Shown here: piece by piece, positions 25,848 through 37,800 of the stretch | How positions within the stretch are numbered: the stretch's first letter is position 1 | Layout: each line of letters begins with the position of its first letter | Origin: Struthidea cinerea | Lineage: Eukaryota > Chordata > Aves > Passeriformes > Corcoracidae | Direction: 5' to 3' | DNA length: 64,000 bases | Assembly (NCBI GenBank): GCA_013397865.1 | Contig: VZTI01005062.1 | Span: 633,582-697,581, forward strand | Position numbers and translations under genes: made by a program | The notes under the pieces: model-generated | What the model was told of the DNA's origin: nothing | Database searches by the model: none | Seen by the model: only the letters and a program-made list of their open reading frames with translations

Positions 25848-28800
25848 CTGCAATGAGGAAAAACAGATACATAAATAATATTGCTGCAAGTGATAATAAG
25901 GAAGCTCAAAATGTAAACTTCTAATTAATATTTAATTAAACAATTTTTTCTGACTCTAACACTCTCAGCTGATTAAGCTCTTTTTAAGTAAAAGAATAAA
26001 TTCAATTATTCAATTTGACCTAATTTAAGCCATTTAATGTGCCCCATTTGTACTGTACTGTATCTGAATGAATATCATTAACTAATTTTGCTCAAGGCAA
26101 GGAATCTAAAAACCTCCCTTGCACACATCTATTATATTCCTGCCACTTGTAGCAGCATGACTGTGGGGATATGGACATGTCATATGACCTATGTTAAATT
26201 TCAAAGATAGATTCCATATCCCCAAAATTTGGGTTAGTATTACATAAAGCTTCAGCATACATGCGTCTGATACTAATGTAACATTCTCCCCAGAACACAG
26301 TTTCAGTGAAGGAAAGGCCTGCAATGAGCAAAATGACACATAATCCATTTTCAGACTCCAATAATTTTTTTTCACCATCTCAGAGACATGGTTTGAATTT
26401 CTTGCATGATGAACATAAGAATCTTACTGCATTTGCCAATACGTGCTTTGTTGACATATAGCATTTCTGTATTGCTTCTGGTTGAAATATCTTGGAATAA
26501 ACACTCTGCCTATAAAATAAAATAACGAAAACAAATAACTATGGCAGGCTCCATGCTGATAAGAAGCTGTAGGGGGCCACAACACGAAAGGTTTATGGTA
26601 AGCAGTTACATAAAATGAATTCCAGGGCAACACAGGAGACATATCTTCACCATTAAAACTGTATAGGAATGCTCCCTATCCCATGAGAAGTTAATATAAA
26701 ATGTCTAGAAATGTGTTTCAAAGATTTAAGCACTTCAGCACCAAATCACCAAAACATTTAAACACATGCTTATTTTTCCAAGCTTCTGACAAGTCCTCCA
26801 TGACTACTGATGTATTTGAAATTAAGAACACAAGTATTTGCTGAAAAGCGGGAAGAACACTCAGCATCCTATGATCACTGCTCAGTTTAGAAGGCACAGT
26901 ATCCTGCACAATTTGATGTGATATTTTGTAAGAAGTAGCATTGACACAGTTAATAGGTCAGAGAAGAGGTAGCTGGATTCCTCTCTGGTGGCTGAGCACT
27001 TGATAGACATGGCAGAGAGCATCTGGGTAGTATCTACATCCTTTATTAATAAACTGTAATGTTTAATGAATAATCAGGAAATAATTTTTCTGGGGTAGTA
27101 TCATTTTATTATTCATCTGTATTACTCAGTTTTCTAGGGATCTGGCTTTCATTGACTTCATTAGATGTTAGAGCATCCAAATAATTCTGGATGCAGATGT
27201 GTAGACCATGGGCATTTATAAATGGGAAAAACTTTGTAGATAGAGTTGGTCTAGAAAACACTATTCATTCTGCACACAAAGATTATCTTGCTTATATCCA
27301 TAGACTATTTCAGGTAAACCATCATTAACTTTTATAAATAGCACATTTGAAAAATGTTTACAGGAGATAAAGCCTGTACACAAGCTCTCATTCCCATTAG
27401 AGATAAAGCCTGGACCTCCTCAGCATATTCATGTTCGTTTTCATCTTTTCCACCGGCAGAACCTCATAGAATTCTTTGTCAGAAGGTTACCAGCAACTGG
27501 GTAACAAATGGCAGCAGCAACCACGGTTCTAATACCTTTCATTTGCAGAAATCCAAAGCACTCTTCTAAAATACAATGCAAGGCACAAATATTTTTCAGT
27601 TATTTTGGTTGCAACAATATCTTTTACAATATTGTGCTGGTTTTGGCTGGGGTAGAGTTAATTTCCTTCACTGTGACTGGTATGGGGCTGTGTTTTGGAT
27701 CTGTGCTGAACACAGGGCTGGTAATACAGAGATGTTTTTGTCACTGCTGAGCAGGGCTCACACAGAGCCAAGGCCTTTTCTGCTTTCCATGCTGCCACAG
27801 TGAGGAGGGGGCTGGGGTGCACGGGAGGTTGGGAGGAGGCGCAGCTGGGACAGGTGACCCCAGCTGACCAAAGGGATATGCCAGACCACATGACATCATA
27901 TGTCATCAGTGCATAAAGTGGGAGGAAGAAGGAGAAAAGGGGACATTTGGAGTGATGGCATTTGTCTTCCCAAGTGACCGTCACACGTGGCAGGGCCCTG
28001 CTCTCCTGGGGATGGCTGCGCACCCCGTGGGAGGCAGTGAATTAACTCCTTGTTTTGCTTTGCTTGTGTGCGTGGCTTTTGCTTCCCCTATTAAACTGCA
28101 TTTATCTCAACCCAAGAGTTTTCTTGTTTACTGTTCCAATTCTCTCCCAATTCCACTGGTAGGGAGCAAGCGAGCAGCTGAGTGGGGTTTGGTGTCCACC
28201 CGGGGTTAAACCAGGACACACATCTAAAGTAACCAAGTTAAGAAGAGTTCAAACTACAGTAAGCTTTTATAGGGATTCTAGAAAAGCAAATCTATTTTCC
28301 TCTGTCAACAGAGTTACAGAAAGTATACACACATTCACTATGACCTTGTCTTGGCCTTCATGTCATTCCAGGAACATTTTATGCAGATACAGCAAAATTT
28401 TGGAAAAACTCTTGTTTACAAAACTCGACCCCAAAATGCTAACTGAAATAAGATGCCAAAATAAAACATTCCCAACTTCACCCTGTTAACAATTTTTCTG
28501 TTACCCACTCATTGCACATTTGAAAAGTTTATTCACACTGCATATTTATCAGTGTGCTTCATCTCTCAAATGAATACCCGAAGCATTAGGGATTCCTTCT
28601 TTTCTTCTTCTCCCAAGAAGCCATTGACTTCAAACTTCCATAAAGACAAGCAATCTAAAACTTCTATACTGCAAACTGCAATTTTGTTCTATGTCAAAAG
28701 GAAGACATTTTACAATAGAACACTGAATCCTCTGAGCTGATCAAGTTATTATCTTGTTATTTTTGCCTAAGGAGCTGAGAGAAATATGTGAACTTCAGGT

Positions 28801-31800
28801 GTCTAATTTAACATCTAATTGAAATCTTTTTGAGAGCTCTCTGGGAATAGAATCCTGCTCTATTAGAAAACTGCCAGTTTGCTTAAGATTGCTTCTGTGA
28901 TTTACTCTCTGAAGAGAAAAATCACTTTCATTTACAGTTCCTACATGTCCAAATTAAAGGAGGGAAAGAATGTAATATTCATATTAATAACTGAAGTATT
29001 TTGCTAGAGGTTTTTTTACAAAGTAATATTGTAAATAAAATACCTTAAAGTTGACATTTTCAAAAATCTATTAATAATTGGCAACTTAGTTCTTTTATTA
29101 ATCTGTGTGGAGTTACACTTAGCTGAACAGCTTGTCTCCGTCCTTCTAAAACTTGTATTTCTGTGTAATTATGGCACTCTATGATTCACTTGTTCAAATT
29201 ATGTAAAGCATGCACGTACACTCACCAGTGATTTCATTGCATGCTCAAAGGAAAACTCACCAGTTCACTAACAATAAATAAAAAAAAGTGGGGGGAAGGC
29301 TTTATGCTATGATGATCTCATATAAGCTTAATATATACTGGGGTACTTGGGAGAAAAAAAAGTTTGTCTTGAGCTTGGGGCACTGGACTGGAAGTCAATA
29401 AATCTTGACCAATTTTGTACTTCTGCTTCATCATTCTGGACAAGTCATTCAATCTCTGTGTCTTTACTGGCCTCTGAGAAGATATAACTCTTCCATCTTC
29501 TCTCACTTAGTCAATCCTGTATTTTAAGTTCTTCCTTGTTCTTGTTGCATTTATGCCTAGCACGTGGCAGAAACAAACCTCAGCTGAGGCCTATCAGTAA
29601 AACCTTAAAACAAAGGAACTCAATGGAAGTTGTATTTTAGGGGATAAATGCTGCTGTGCTACAGATTAAGATAAAATGACAGACATGCTAAATACTTTTT
29701 TGAATGCTCAAACTACAGACAAATAAAGGAGAATAGAAGGGCAGAATTCTTCTTTCCTAATCCCAGCCGTACAAAAATTAGGTTTCTAGATTAAGGTAGT
29801 CAATTAGCCAAAAATGGCCCAGCCAGAGTTTGTAGATGAAGACACATTACATCTCACAACAAATTCCTACAGCAAGTGGGATTAATCACTTTCTGGAGTT
29901 GATTATCTCTGCCTCTTGGTGACCGGAGGACTAAAACTACGTTTAAAGCTGAAGTTAGGTGAGATGACTCCCACTTTGAATGCATGTTTATAGCGAGTGG
30001 ATGGAAAATATGCATCAACTGCACTAGTGTATGCAGACAGGGAAATAAGGAATAAAGACGTGAGGAAGCAGGCATTAAGACATAAAAATACTATTGTGTC
30101 TTTTATGAAAGACTATATTAAGTAGAAATAAAGGAGAAAATAAATTTCTGGGTAGGGGAGGGAAATGTTTTATGATAGTATACTTCAAACATAGAATGAA
30201 TGCTGGTTCAATTTGCAGTGGCCTGTGGGAGGTCATGTATGCTCCACTGTCAATGTTGAAATCCTGGAATATATTTATGTCTAAAGTGAGGAAAGAAAGA
30301 TGAAGCAACAGTGGTGGACAACACAAATAATTTGCTGTGTCATTCACTAAGCCACTTTCTAACACCTTTTGGAAGAAAAACATTTTCAGGGAGATAAGTT
30401 GTTCTTTAGCAATTATTCAAGTTATAAACTGAGTCTTAGAAGAGCTTCTTTTTTTAAACTTTCCCTAGCAATATGTTGAGAGATACACAACTTACCCTGA
30501 AGTGCCTCACAAGTGTTTCCATAGCATAGACATTTCTCATCCTGCTATTTTTCATACAGAATGGTCTTCCATTCTCTAAGAAAACCAATTAGGCAGCCAC
30601 ATTCTGTTGCCCTTCCCTAACAGATTTGTTTTGATGGACAGAGAACAGTCTCATTTTAAAGCAGAGATGTCTCCAGGGAAAATCTTTTTCTCTTTCTGAA
30701 CTAGTCCTGCCATAAGCAATGCAAGACTTAATTTTCAAGGCAATGACAATTTGAAGCACTGAGGGATTTTAAAATGGACCTGTTCAGTCTTGACAGTTCT
30801 AAAAATCAGGCCACAGTTATATTATCTAAATGAAGGCAAAAATATGTTTATAATTTAGGGGAAAGACTGCCTTCATTTAAAGTAGCCTGGCACCAACCAA
30901 ATGGTTGCGAAAATTGTCTTTCTTCTTGAAAAATGCAGCAACTCATAGCCAATGTAATAATACTCAGTTTCTTTCATAACCCAACTTTCTCTCAAATGGA
31001 AATGAATTTTGCATGCAGTCGGATCTTTATCTATTTTTCATGAACTATAGTTTAAAGAATCATATGCAGTCCTTTATGAACACTGCAGGCTGCTACAACC
31101 CTCCTTCTTCTTTGGTTTTATACAGAAGTTATGAAATGAGAAAGCTATAAAACCTCATTCTAGTTTTTCGGGTGTTATTTTGTGTCCAATGGATATATCT
31201 AAAGGCAAAAACCTTGAATTATGTCAATCCTTAGGGAAAAGAGTGAGTATTTTTATTCACAGAATGTTGGGTATTAAAGCTTGAAAGGTCATTTTAGAAC
31301 TTCCACTTTTTCCCAAAGCAGACTTGTTCCTTATAGTAAAGAGTTTATTGCAAGGATCTAAACACAACTGAGCCAGGAAAGGAGGCACCATATGCAGTGC
31401 TGTAACACCAAACCTTCATTGGTCACGCGTCATCTATAAACTTGATTTAAGCCTCACGGAAACATCAATAAGCATATGAAACTATCAAAACTGGCCCACT
31501 TCAGCTGCAAGCTAACTTCAGCTTCTATTGCAATGATCAGGCAGGGGAAAAGAGCAATGAGGAATTCTCTGCAATAGAAACACCCCCAAAAGTTAATGCT
31601 CACACTGACTATTTGGATAGGAAGCTTAATGACTTAAAATAAGCCTGTGAGCAATCCACACTTTCTGTTGCAGTTTGAAAAGAACTGAATTTCTGAAGGA
31701 AGACGGCAATTCTAAATTAAAGCTTGCACTGACTGTGTCTGATTAAAAGGCTCAGAGTCCATAAAGCAAACCTCTCCACATCAGACCCTGACAATGCAGT

Positions 31801-34800
31801 TTCTCAGCAGCATCTTGCTACTACTCATTCCTGAGGGACCAGATCTTAATTCTGACCACAATATAGTCTAAAACCTTTTTTTTTTAAGTGTCATGTTAAA
31901 GGGAACATGCACTACCTCCCTGCTGCAGAAAACGGCTCCTATATTCAGCCAATGAGTATGCCATAAGATCATGAGATCACGGGAAAGTTAAATGGTCCAT
32001 CATTCTACGTAAGTAAGGATTGTTAAAAGGCTTAAAAGTGCAAGAGCTTACTTGACTATTCTGTGAGCTACACAAATTAAATATTAAAAAGCCCACATAC
32101 CACTTGAAGTATTGAAGTACACATTTTGAAAATGCAGGATTATATAGTAGCAGTGTGTGAGATAAAATAGTGTTTATTTCAATTCTTAACATATTTAAGA
32201 ATTCATTATTCGTTTAAAAATTAATAATATGACTTGTTAACTCACAGCAGTTCCACACCCTCCATCTATATCCCTCTGCTCTTGTGAAAATAACATTAGA
32301 AGCCAATAGGAAAAAAAGAAATACCCCAAAGCCCCAAAGCTTGACTGAATACATCTGACCTCATACCTCTTGGTCTTTGCTGTCTGATGGCTGGGGAACT
32401 GACCACGCTCTGAACTTTGGCTGAACAGGCTCATCAAAGAAGGGTGTACAATTAGTCACTGTCTCTTCCACCTCTCCTGGGAGAACTAATGACCCTGCTG
32501 AATAAAAAACAGTCAACATTAACCTTCCACTTGATGCAAAATTAGAAAAATCCTGTTAAAATCCTGTAGTGCTCAGACATGGGCAGTAGCTTGTTAGTCA
32601 GCGTGATGTACTTATTGTTGCATAAGCTATCATTAAAACAGATCCATACAGTCCTGAGCTAAAATCTAGACAGTAATACCGTACTAAGGAAAAATCAAAC
32701 GTGGCTGAAAACAGACAGCTTTCTTCTTTCTTAAGAGTGCTGAACTAAAATCTGGATGCAGATGCTCTTAAACTCAGAGAACACCTGGGACTACATTCCT
32801 TTCTTTCAGAACAAAGATGGAAGATCCTCAGCAGAGATGTCTGCAGTAGAAGTTACAAGATACCTCATCTGACACTGATGAGCTGAGCAGGCTCATTCAT
32901 TTCTCTTTTGTTAGAGCTTCACCGTCTGTACACAAGGCGTAAAGAATCATTGCAAAACATCTTCGTATGACTCTCATGAGACATTAAGTAAAAATACCTG
33001 GTAGAAGTACTAATATTCCCCACTACAGTGCCAGATGACTCTCTTGTCTAAGGGTATTTCACAGATGTCTGTTTCTCCCCGATCTTTCCAAAAAGAGGTA
33101 CTTGAGAGGACCTCCCCATATCTGGGATGGAGTGACGTGTAACCTTTCCATACAGGCAGGATTTGTTCCACAGTTCACAAATGCACAGCTTTTCTGAATC
33201 ATTTTTCCTTTACAAACTTCAGCAAAACATTCATACCGGGACCAGTGGGTTTGCATTCTGTGACAGATCAGAAGGATATGCCTTAGGTTGAGAAATAGCT
33301 TTTAACATGAATCAATCTCAGCTCTGCCACAGCACAGATGTGTCCATCGTATCTCAGTAATGTTTTTATGAAAGAACTTAAGGGGACCATATGTCTTGCA
33401 ATTTAGTCAAAGGATTATGTAAATCTACCTACTATTTTTTTCAGCTGATACACAAGTTTCTTTACAGTTTTATACTGCATTTACATTTCTCTGGTAATCT
33501 CAGAATAAATTTTCAAAGCACTGCTTAAATGTTAGTTAATGGAACCAACAAGAGAGTACATAGATCCAGGGTGAAAAGGATGAAGTTGGCTATTTATCTC
33601 TACCTGCACAATTTTACCACAGTAACAGAGTTATGGACCTCTCATTCTCCTGTGAATTTGCATTTAAAAATAAAGATTTCCTAGCTAGGTCTTTATAAAA
33701 AATACATGATCAAATTCTTAATTTCATTTTCTTCTGGGAATAGTGTAACATTTAAAAGCCAACAGGGCTTCGAATTGCAAAGTAGAATGTTCTTTTAAAA
33801 AGAGTTGACTTAATTCCCTTGGGTATTTCATTTCTAGATTTTTGTCTCTTGGTTCATGATTCACATATAAGTGGGTTTGTTTTCATCCCTAGTCTCTTGA
33901 TTGCTTATGTCTATCTCCAGCCATCTCAGTGCTTTTAGTCCTTGTTCTTAGCATAGCATCTGTTCTGATTCTGCACCAGTTATACGAGAAAGCTTTCTGA
34001 AAAGGACAGCACAGTTCACAGGTATCTAGGCTATGTCTTCATATGCTCTGCAGCTGCTTTTTTCATAATTTGGGTAAAAAGTATTTGTAGGACAGAAAGA
34101 AGACGTAAATGCTCATTTAAAGACAATGGCATCTTCCACTATTTTTTCAAACTTGCTACCTAAACCTATACCCTTACTAACATAAGGGAAGTCTGGACAT
34201 CAAGAGGTTTTTATCACCTACTGATATAAACACTGATTATTTCTGCACTAAGAGCTTCTCCCCCTCAACAGACCAATCTGCAGAGAGAAGATGAGGAGGA
34301 AGCACTGTTATGCAACAGCCTGGCAACGGCTCAGAAAGATAACTCTTAAGAATTAGGACAACAGAAGGAAAATTTTTTTTGCTTTTAGCAAGAAGTGCTT
34401 GTCATACTCAGAATGTCAATTCCACTTTTTAAGGCTTGTTAGTAATGCAAACAATGTTTCAAATTCCCTTCAATCACCCCTTAAGAATGTAATCAACCTT
34501 TGTTTGCCAGTAGACATGCCAGAAATGAGCTTTGTCTCTCTCTACCCTGGCTGTGTGACAGCATATGAAAGTCTAATTGGTGAACGCTGCTTTCCCTGAT
34601 AATGTTTAATAAAGAAACCCCTTCAGAGAGAAAAATTAGAGAGTTTTGACAGTCTTCCTTCTCAGTGGGAGCACCCAAAGGAACTCCAGGCTATTGTAAG
34701 TTCTAGCCAGTACCTCACAGCCTGTTTAGGCTGCTGCTACAACGCTACTGGTTGATGATCCTAATTAAGCTGCTAATTATGTTCTCTGTGGAGGTGATTA

Positions 34801-37800
34801 ATTAGCAACAGGAAAGCCTTGGATACTGCCAACAGCACCATATATAGAGATAACTGAACAGGCACTGATACCAAAAAAACTGAGAAGACATTTTGAAATG
34901 CACCTCTCATACCTTGAAGAATCAACTCCCTGGATGATATGGCTGACAATTTTACTCAAGTCCAGCATACTTTAATGACAGTATATTTGGAAAGTGAACA
35001 ATTCACTTTAGTTCCTCCCTACCACATCCCAGAAAGTGATTCCTGTGTCTGTCAACGCTGCTGAGTTGGAGTTTTTGCTTATTGTGTACCATAGATATCA
35101 ATTATGAGTATAGAAAAAAATAATCCACTGGCACAAGTCTGCTTTTAACTTTCGTAAGTGAAGAAGTTCAAAGTTTTGTCTATAACTTTACGCAGCCAAA
35201 CGATGCCCAGCTATATATACACTGACAGCTATATATACACTGACACAGGTTTTACCACTTTCAGACACCACATTTCACAAAAATGCTGTTGATGGGGAGT
35301 TGAGAAGAGAGTGATAACAAAAAAAGCTTAAAAGCTAAATTTTGCAGTCTCCTCTAATTCTCATGCTTCAGGCTGTTAGCCCCAAAGAGCTGCATAGTGT
35401 GAAATCATCTCAAGGCAGTGTTAAATGGATTGCAGAGACTGAAGAAGAAAAACAAGAAAGGGATTCACCAGCTGGGGGGGAGCTCCATACTTTAAAAAAT
35501 CCATTTCATTTAACTCTGAATCCTCTTCCTCAACCTGATTTTTCTGGATGTAAACATAGGCTCAAAATATAAATGGAAAGGCACAGATTATGAAAAATAA
35601 CAGATGTTGATATAATATGCCTAAAGAATTTTTTAAATTATCGATAGTTATGCTTGGTCTCAGCTTCAAAGTAACTGAGTCAATCGGGTTCTCCTCAGCC
35701 TCTGCGGGGTTACAGACAACTGGGACCTTGAAAAGACAAGCTTGCAGTACTTCAGTGCTCCAAAATGGATTAGGTTGAGACAATTATATCCTTGCCTATG
35801 CAGCCTCACCCATACATTTAATTAGTCTTGTTTGAATTTTCTCTTACATTTAAACAATAGCACACTCAAGATCTCCAGACATTCTTTTACATATTTCGTA
35901 CTTTATTCAAATATTACCTATTATTACCTAGCTATCCCTCAAGCCCTGCAGCAAAATTTGTAACCAGCCCTGGAAAGGAATTCTGTTGCCAGAACACAGG
36001 CACTAGGCAGCCTCCATCCATCCCTGGAGAAAGCCTGATCATCTCCATTGTTGCCTTAAGCTACTTACAGTTAAGAGATTAAACTCAGGGAGAAAGAGCG
36101 ATTAGGCAGTACACTGTAGCCATGCTGTCTCTGCACGATGCATTAAAGCTATGGTTTAGGGCAGCAATTTCCCTTTGCCAATCGCGGTTCTCTGTGCCAA
36201 AGTCCCACAATGCAAAGCACTGCCCTTGTTTCAAGCTTTCAGCCCAGTGCTGTCAAACAAAAACAGCCACAATGAGTTTGCATACTGGCCAAATCTGTGG
36301 GCTGCTTTTCTTACTCGTAAGAAGCAGTCACATTCATTCACGTCTTAAAAGACGTTGAACTCTGCAAGATACATTGGGAAAAAAACCGACAACAAAAAAA
36401 CCCTTCACTAGAATGACTCTTCCAGGACATCTGCCAAACAGCACTGGTTAGATGGGATGTTACAACACCTATTTTCTATCATGCTTCTCATACTGTCAGC
36501 TTTGAGCCAGTTGCCCTTAAGTGTGAATATTTATTGTATTAATGTACAGTTGCTAACTCAGCTAACTGATCTGCCCTTTAAAGGCAAGTGACGAACAGTG
36601 ATACTGAACTGCTGCCAATAACAAGGAGAAATAAAGGTTTGTTGCAATTATACTAGCAAGGTATGATATTTTTTACTGGGCAGAATAAGCTATGATATTT
36701 TTCAGCTTGTTTTGACAATATGAAGTCTTAAATCAATCATTTGTTCTGACATAAGGTGGCAGCATTTAAAAAGGTCAACAACAGAATGTCTTTCTAATTT
36801 GTGTCACAATTTGCCTCATTTATAAACTAACTGGAATTCTTCAGAATTAATCCTTTATTAAGGTATTCACTAGTGATATTATTCTAGATTACTTTATCAT
36901 TACAAACAGTGGGTGACATAATTTTGTATTTTAAATTGCATTTTGTTGCCATGGTTTCCGCAGGACTAAGATTTTACCTCTCTTAGTATGAAGCTATCAA
37001 GTGGATTTTGACATGTCAGACAACTACCAAACTGTAAGGGCTATTTTCTGCACTTAGGAGTCAAGGGGAAATTTTTTAGCCTGACTCAACCACCATCTTC
37101 ACCATGGAAGCTCTGAGCAAGACCCAGGCTGTGGGTTTCCCAGGTATAAATTTGGATGCTGTTCACTTTCGATGCAGCATTTAGAAGGAGCAATTAGCTT
37201 CTGGCTAGGCAGTGTTTCAATGTTATAAAATACAATCTAAAAGCTTAACGCTGTTAGTGAGCATTGTTGATACAGAATGAGCCTCATTCCGCACTGAGGC
37301 AACCTGCCTCAAATGAAGCGTGTTTTACCAGGGCTTTCCACATGTATGTGATTAACATTTACTCTTGGACACACACAAATACACAGAAATAACCCAAAAG
37401 CTGGAGAGAGACAAGGTCTGTCACAGTACTGAATGCAGTGAGTTATCCCCAAGCTTAAGCCGAGCTCTTTTTCCTCACTGTTCTGCTTGGCATTTTAGCA
37501 TTGGGCTTAATTCTCATCAACCAATTTGGGGCCTGCTTGGAACTAGAGATACTTAACAATCCTTTAATGACCTAGATATAGGCATTTTTCATTTCATTAT
37601 GATACAAGTGAAATGTGGGTTTGTGCTTCCACCAGCAAGCTCCAATGGTTTTTTAATAGATATTACCAGAATTTAAGACAGAAACATAGAACAATGCCCT
37701 ACAAAGGGAAAAATGGGCACATGTGAACACTGCACTCAAAAGAAATCTTTGATATCTCTACCTGATCTGGGGTTGCTGTTTTACTACTTCCTTTCTGAAA

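Larger units (their letters stand above)
27633..28218 (+). mobile_element. Solo LTR of an avian endogenous retrovirus, antisense to IFTAP
   Basis: Begins TGTGCTGGTTTTGGCTGGGG and ends AAACCAGGACA, with imperfect inverted ends. The body matches a widespread avian LTR that I remember by its landmarks: GGGTAGAGTTAATTT, AGGCCTTTTCTGCTT, GAGTGATGGCATTTGTCTTC and TATTAAACTGC. A TATA-like CATAAAG is at 27912-27918 and an ATTAAA poly(A) signal is at 28090-28095, both on the plus strand. Flanks (AATAT left, CACAT right) match at only three of five bases, so no clear target duplication remains; the copy is older or the ends are imprecise. I cannot settle whether it is an ERVL or ERVK family. No internal viral sequence is present. 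Confidence 0.88.
25848..32366 (-). other. IFTAP intron between coding exons 5 and 6
   Basis: 6,519 bases, gtatga...ttgcag on the minus strand. It holds an antisense solo LTR (27633-28218) and a possible old CR1 tail (31258-31310). Nothing else is identifiable. Confidence 0.85.

Noticed and set aside
34310..34330. RFX X-box-like sequence (GCAACAGCCTGGCAAC) that could suit a ciliary gene
   Set aside because: The half sites are in tandem and not inverted, and it lies in an intron far downstream of any likely promoter.
36940..36960. Second X-box-like sequence, GTTGCCATGGTTTC
   Set aside because: Only one half site fits; such matches are expected by chance in 64 kb.
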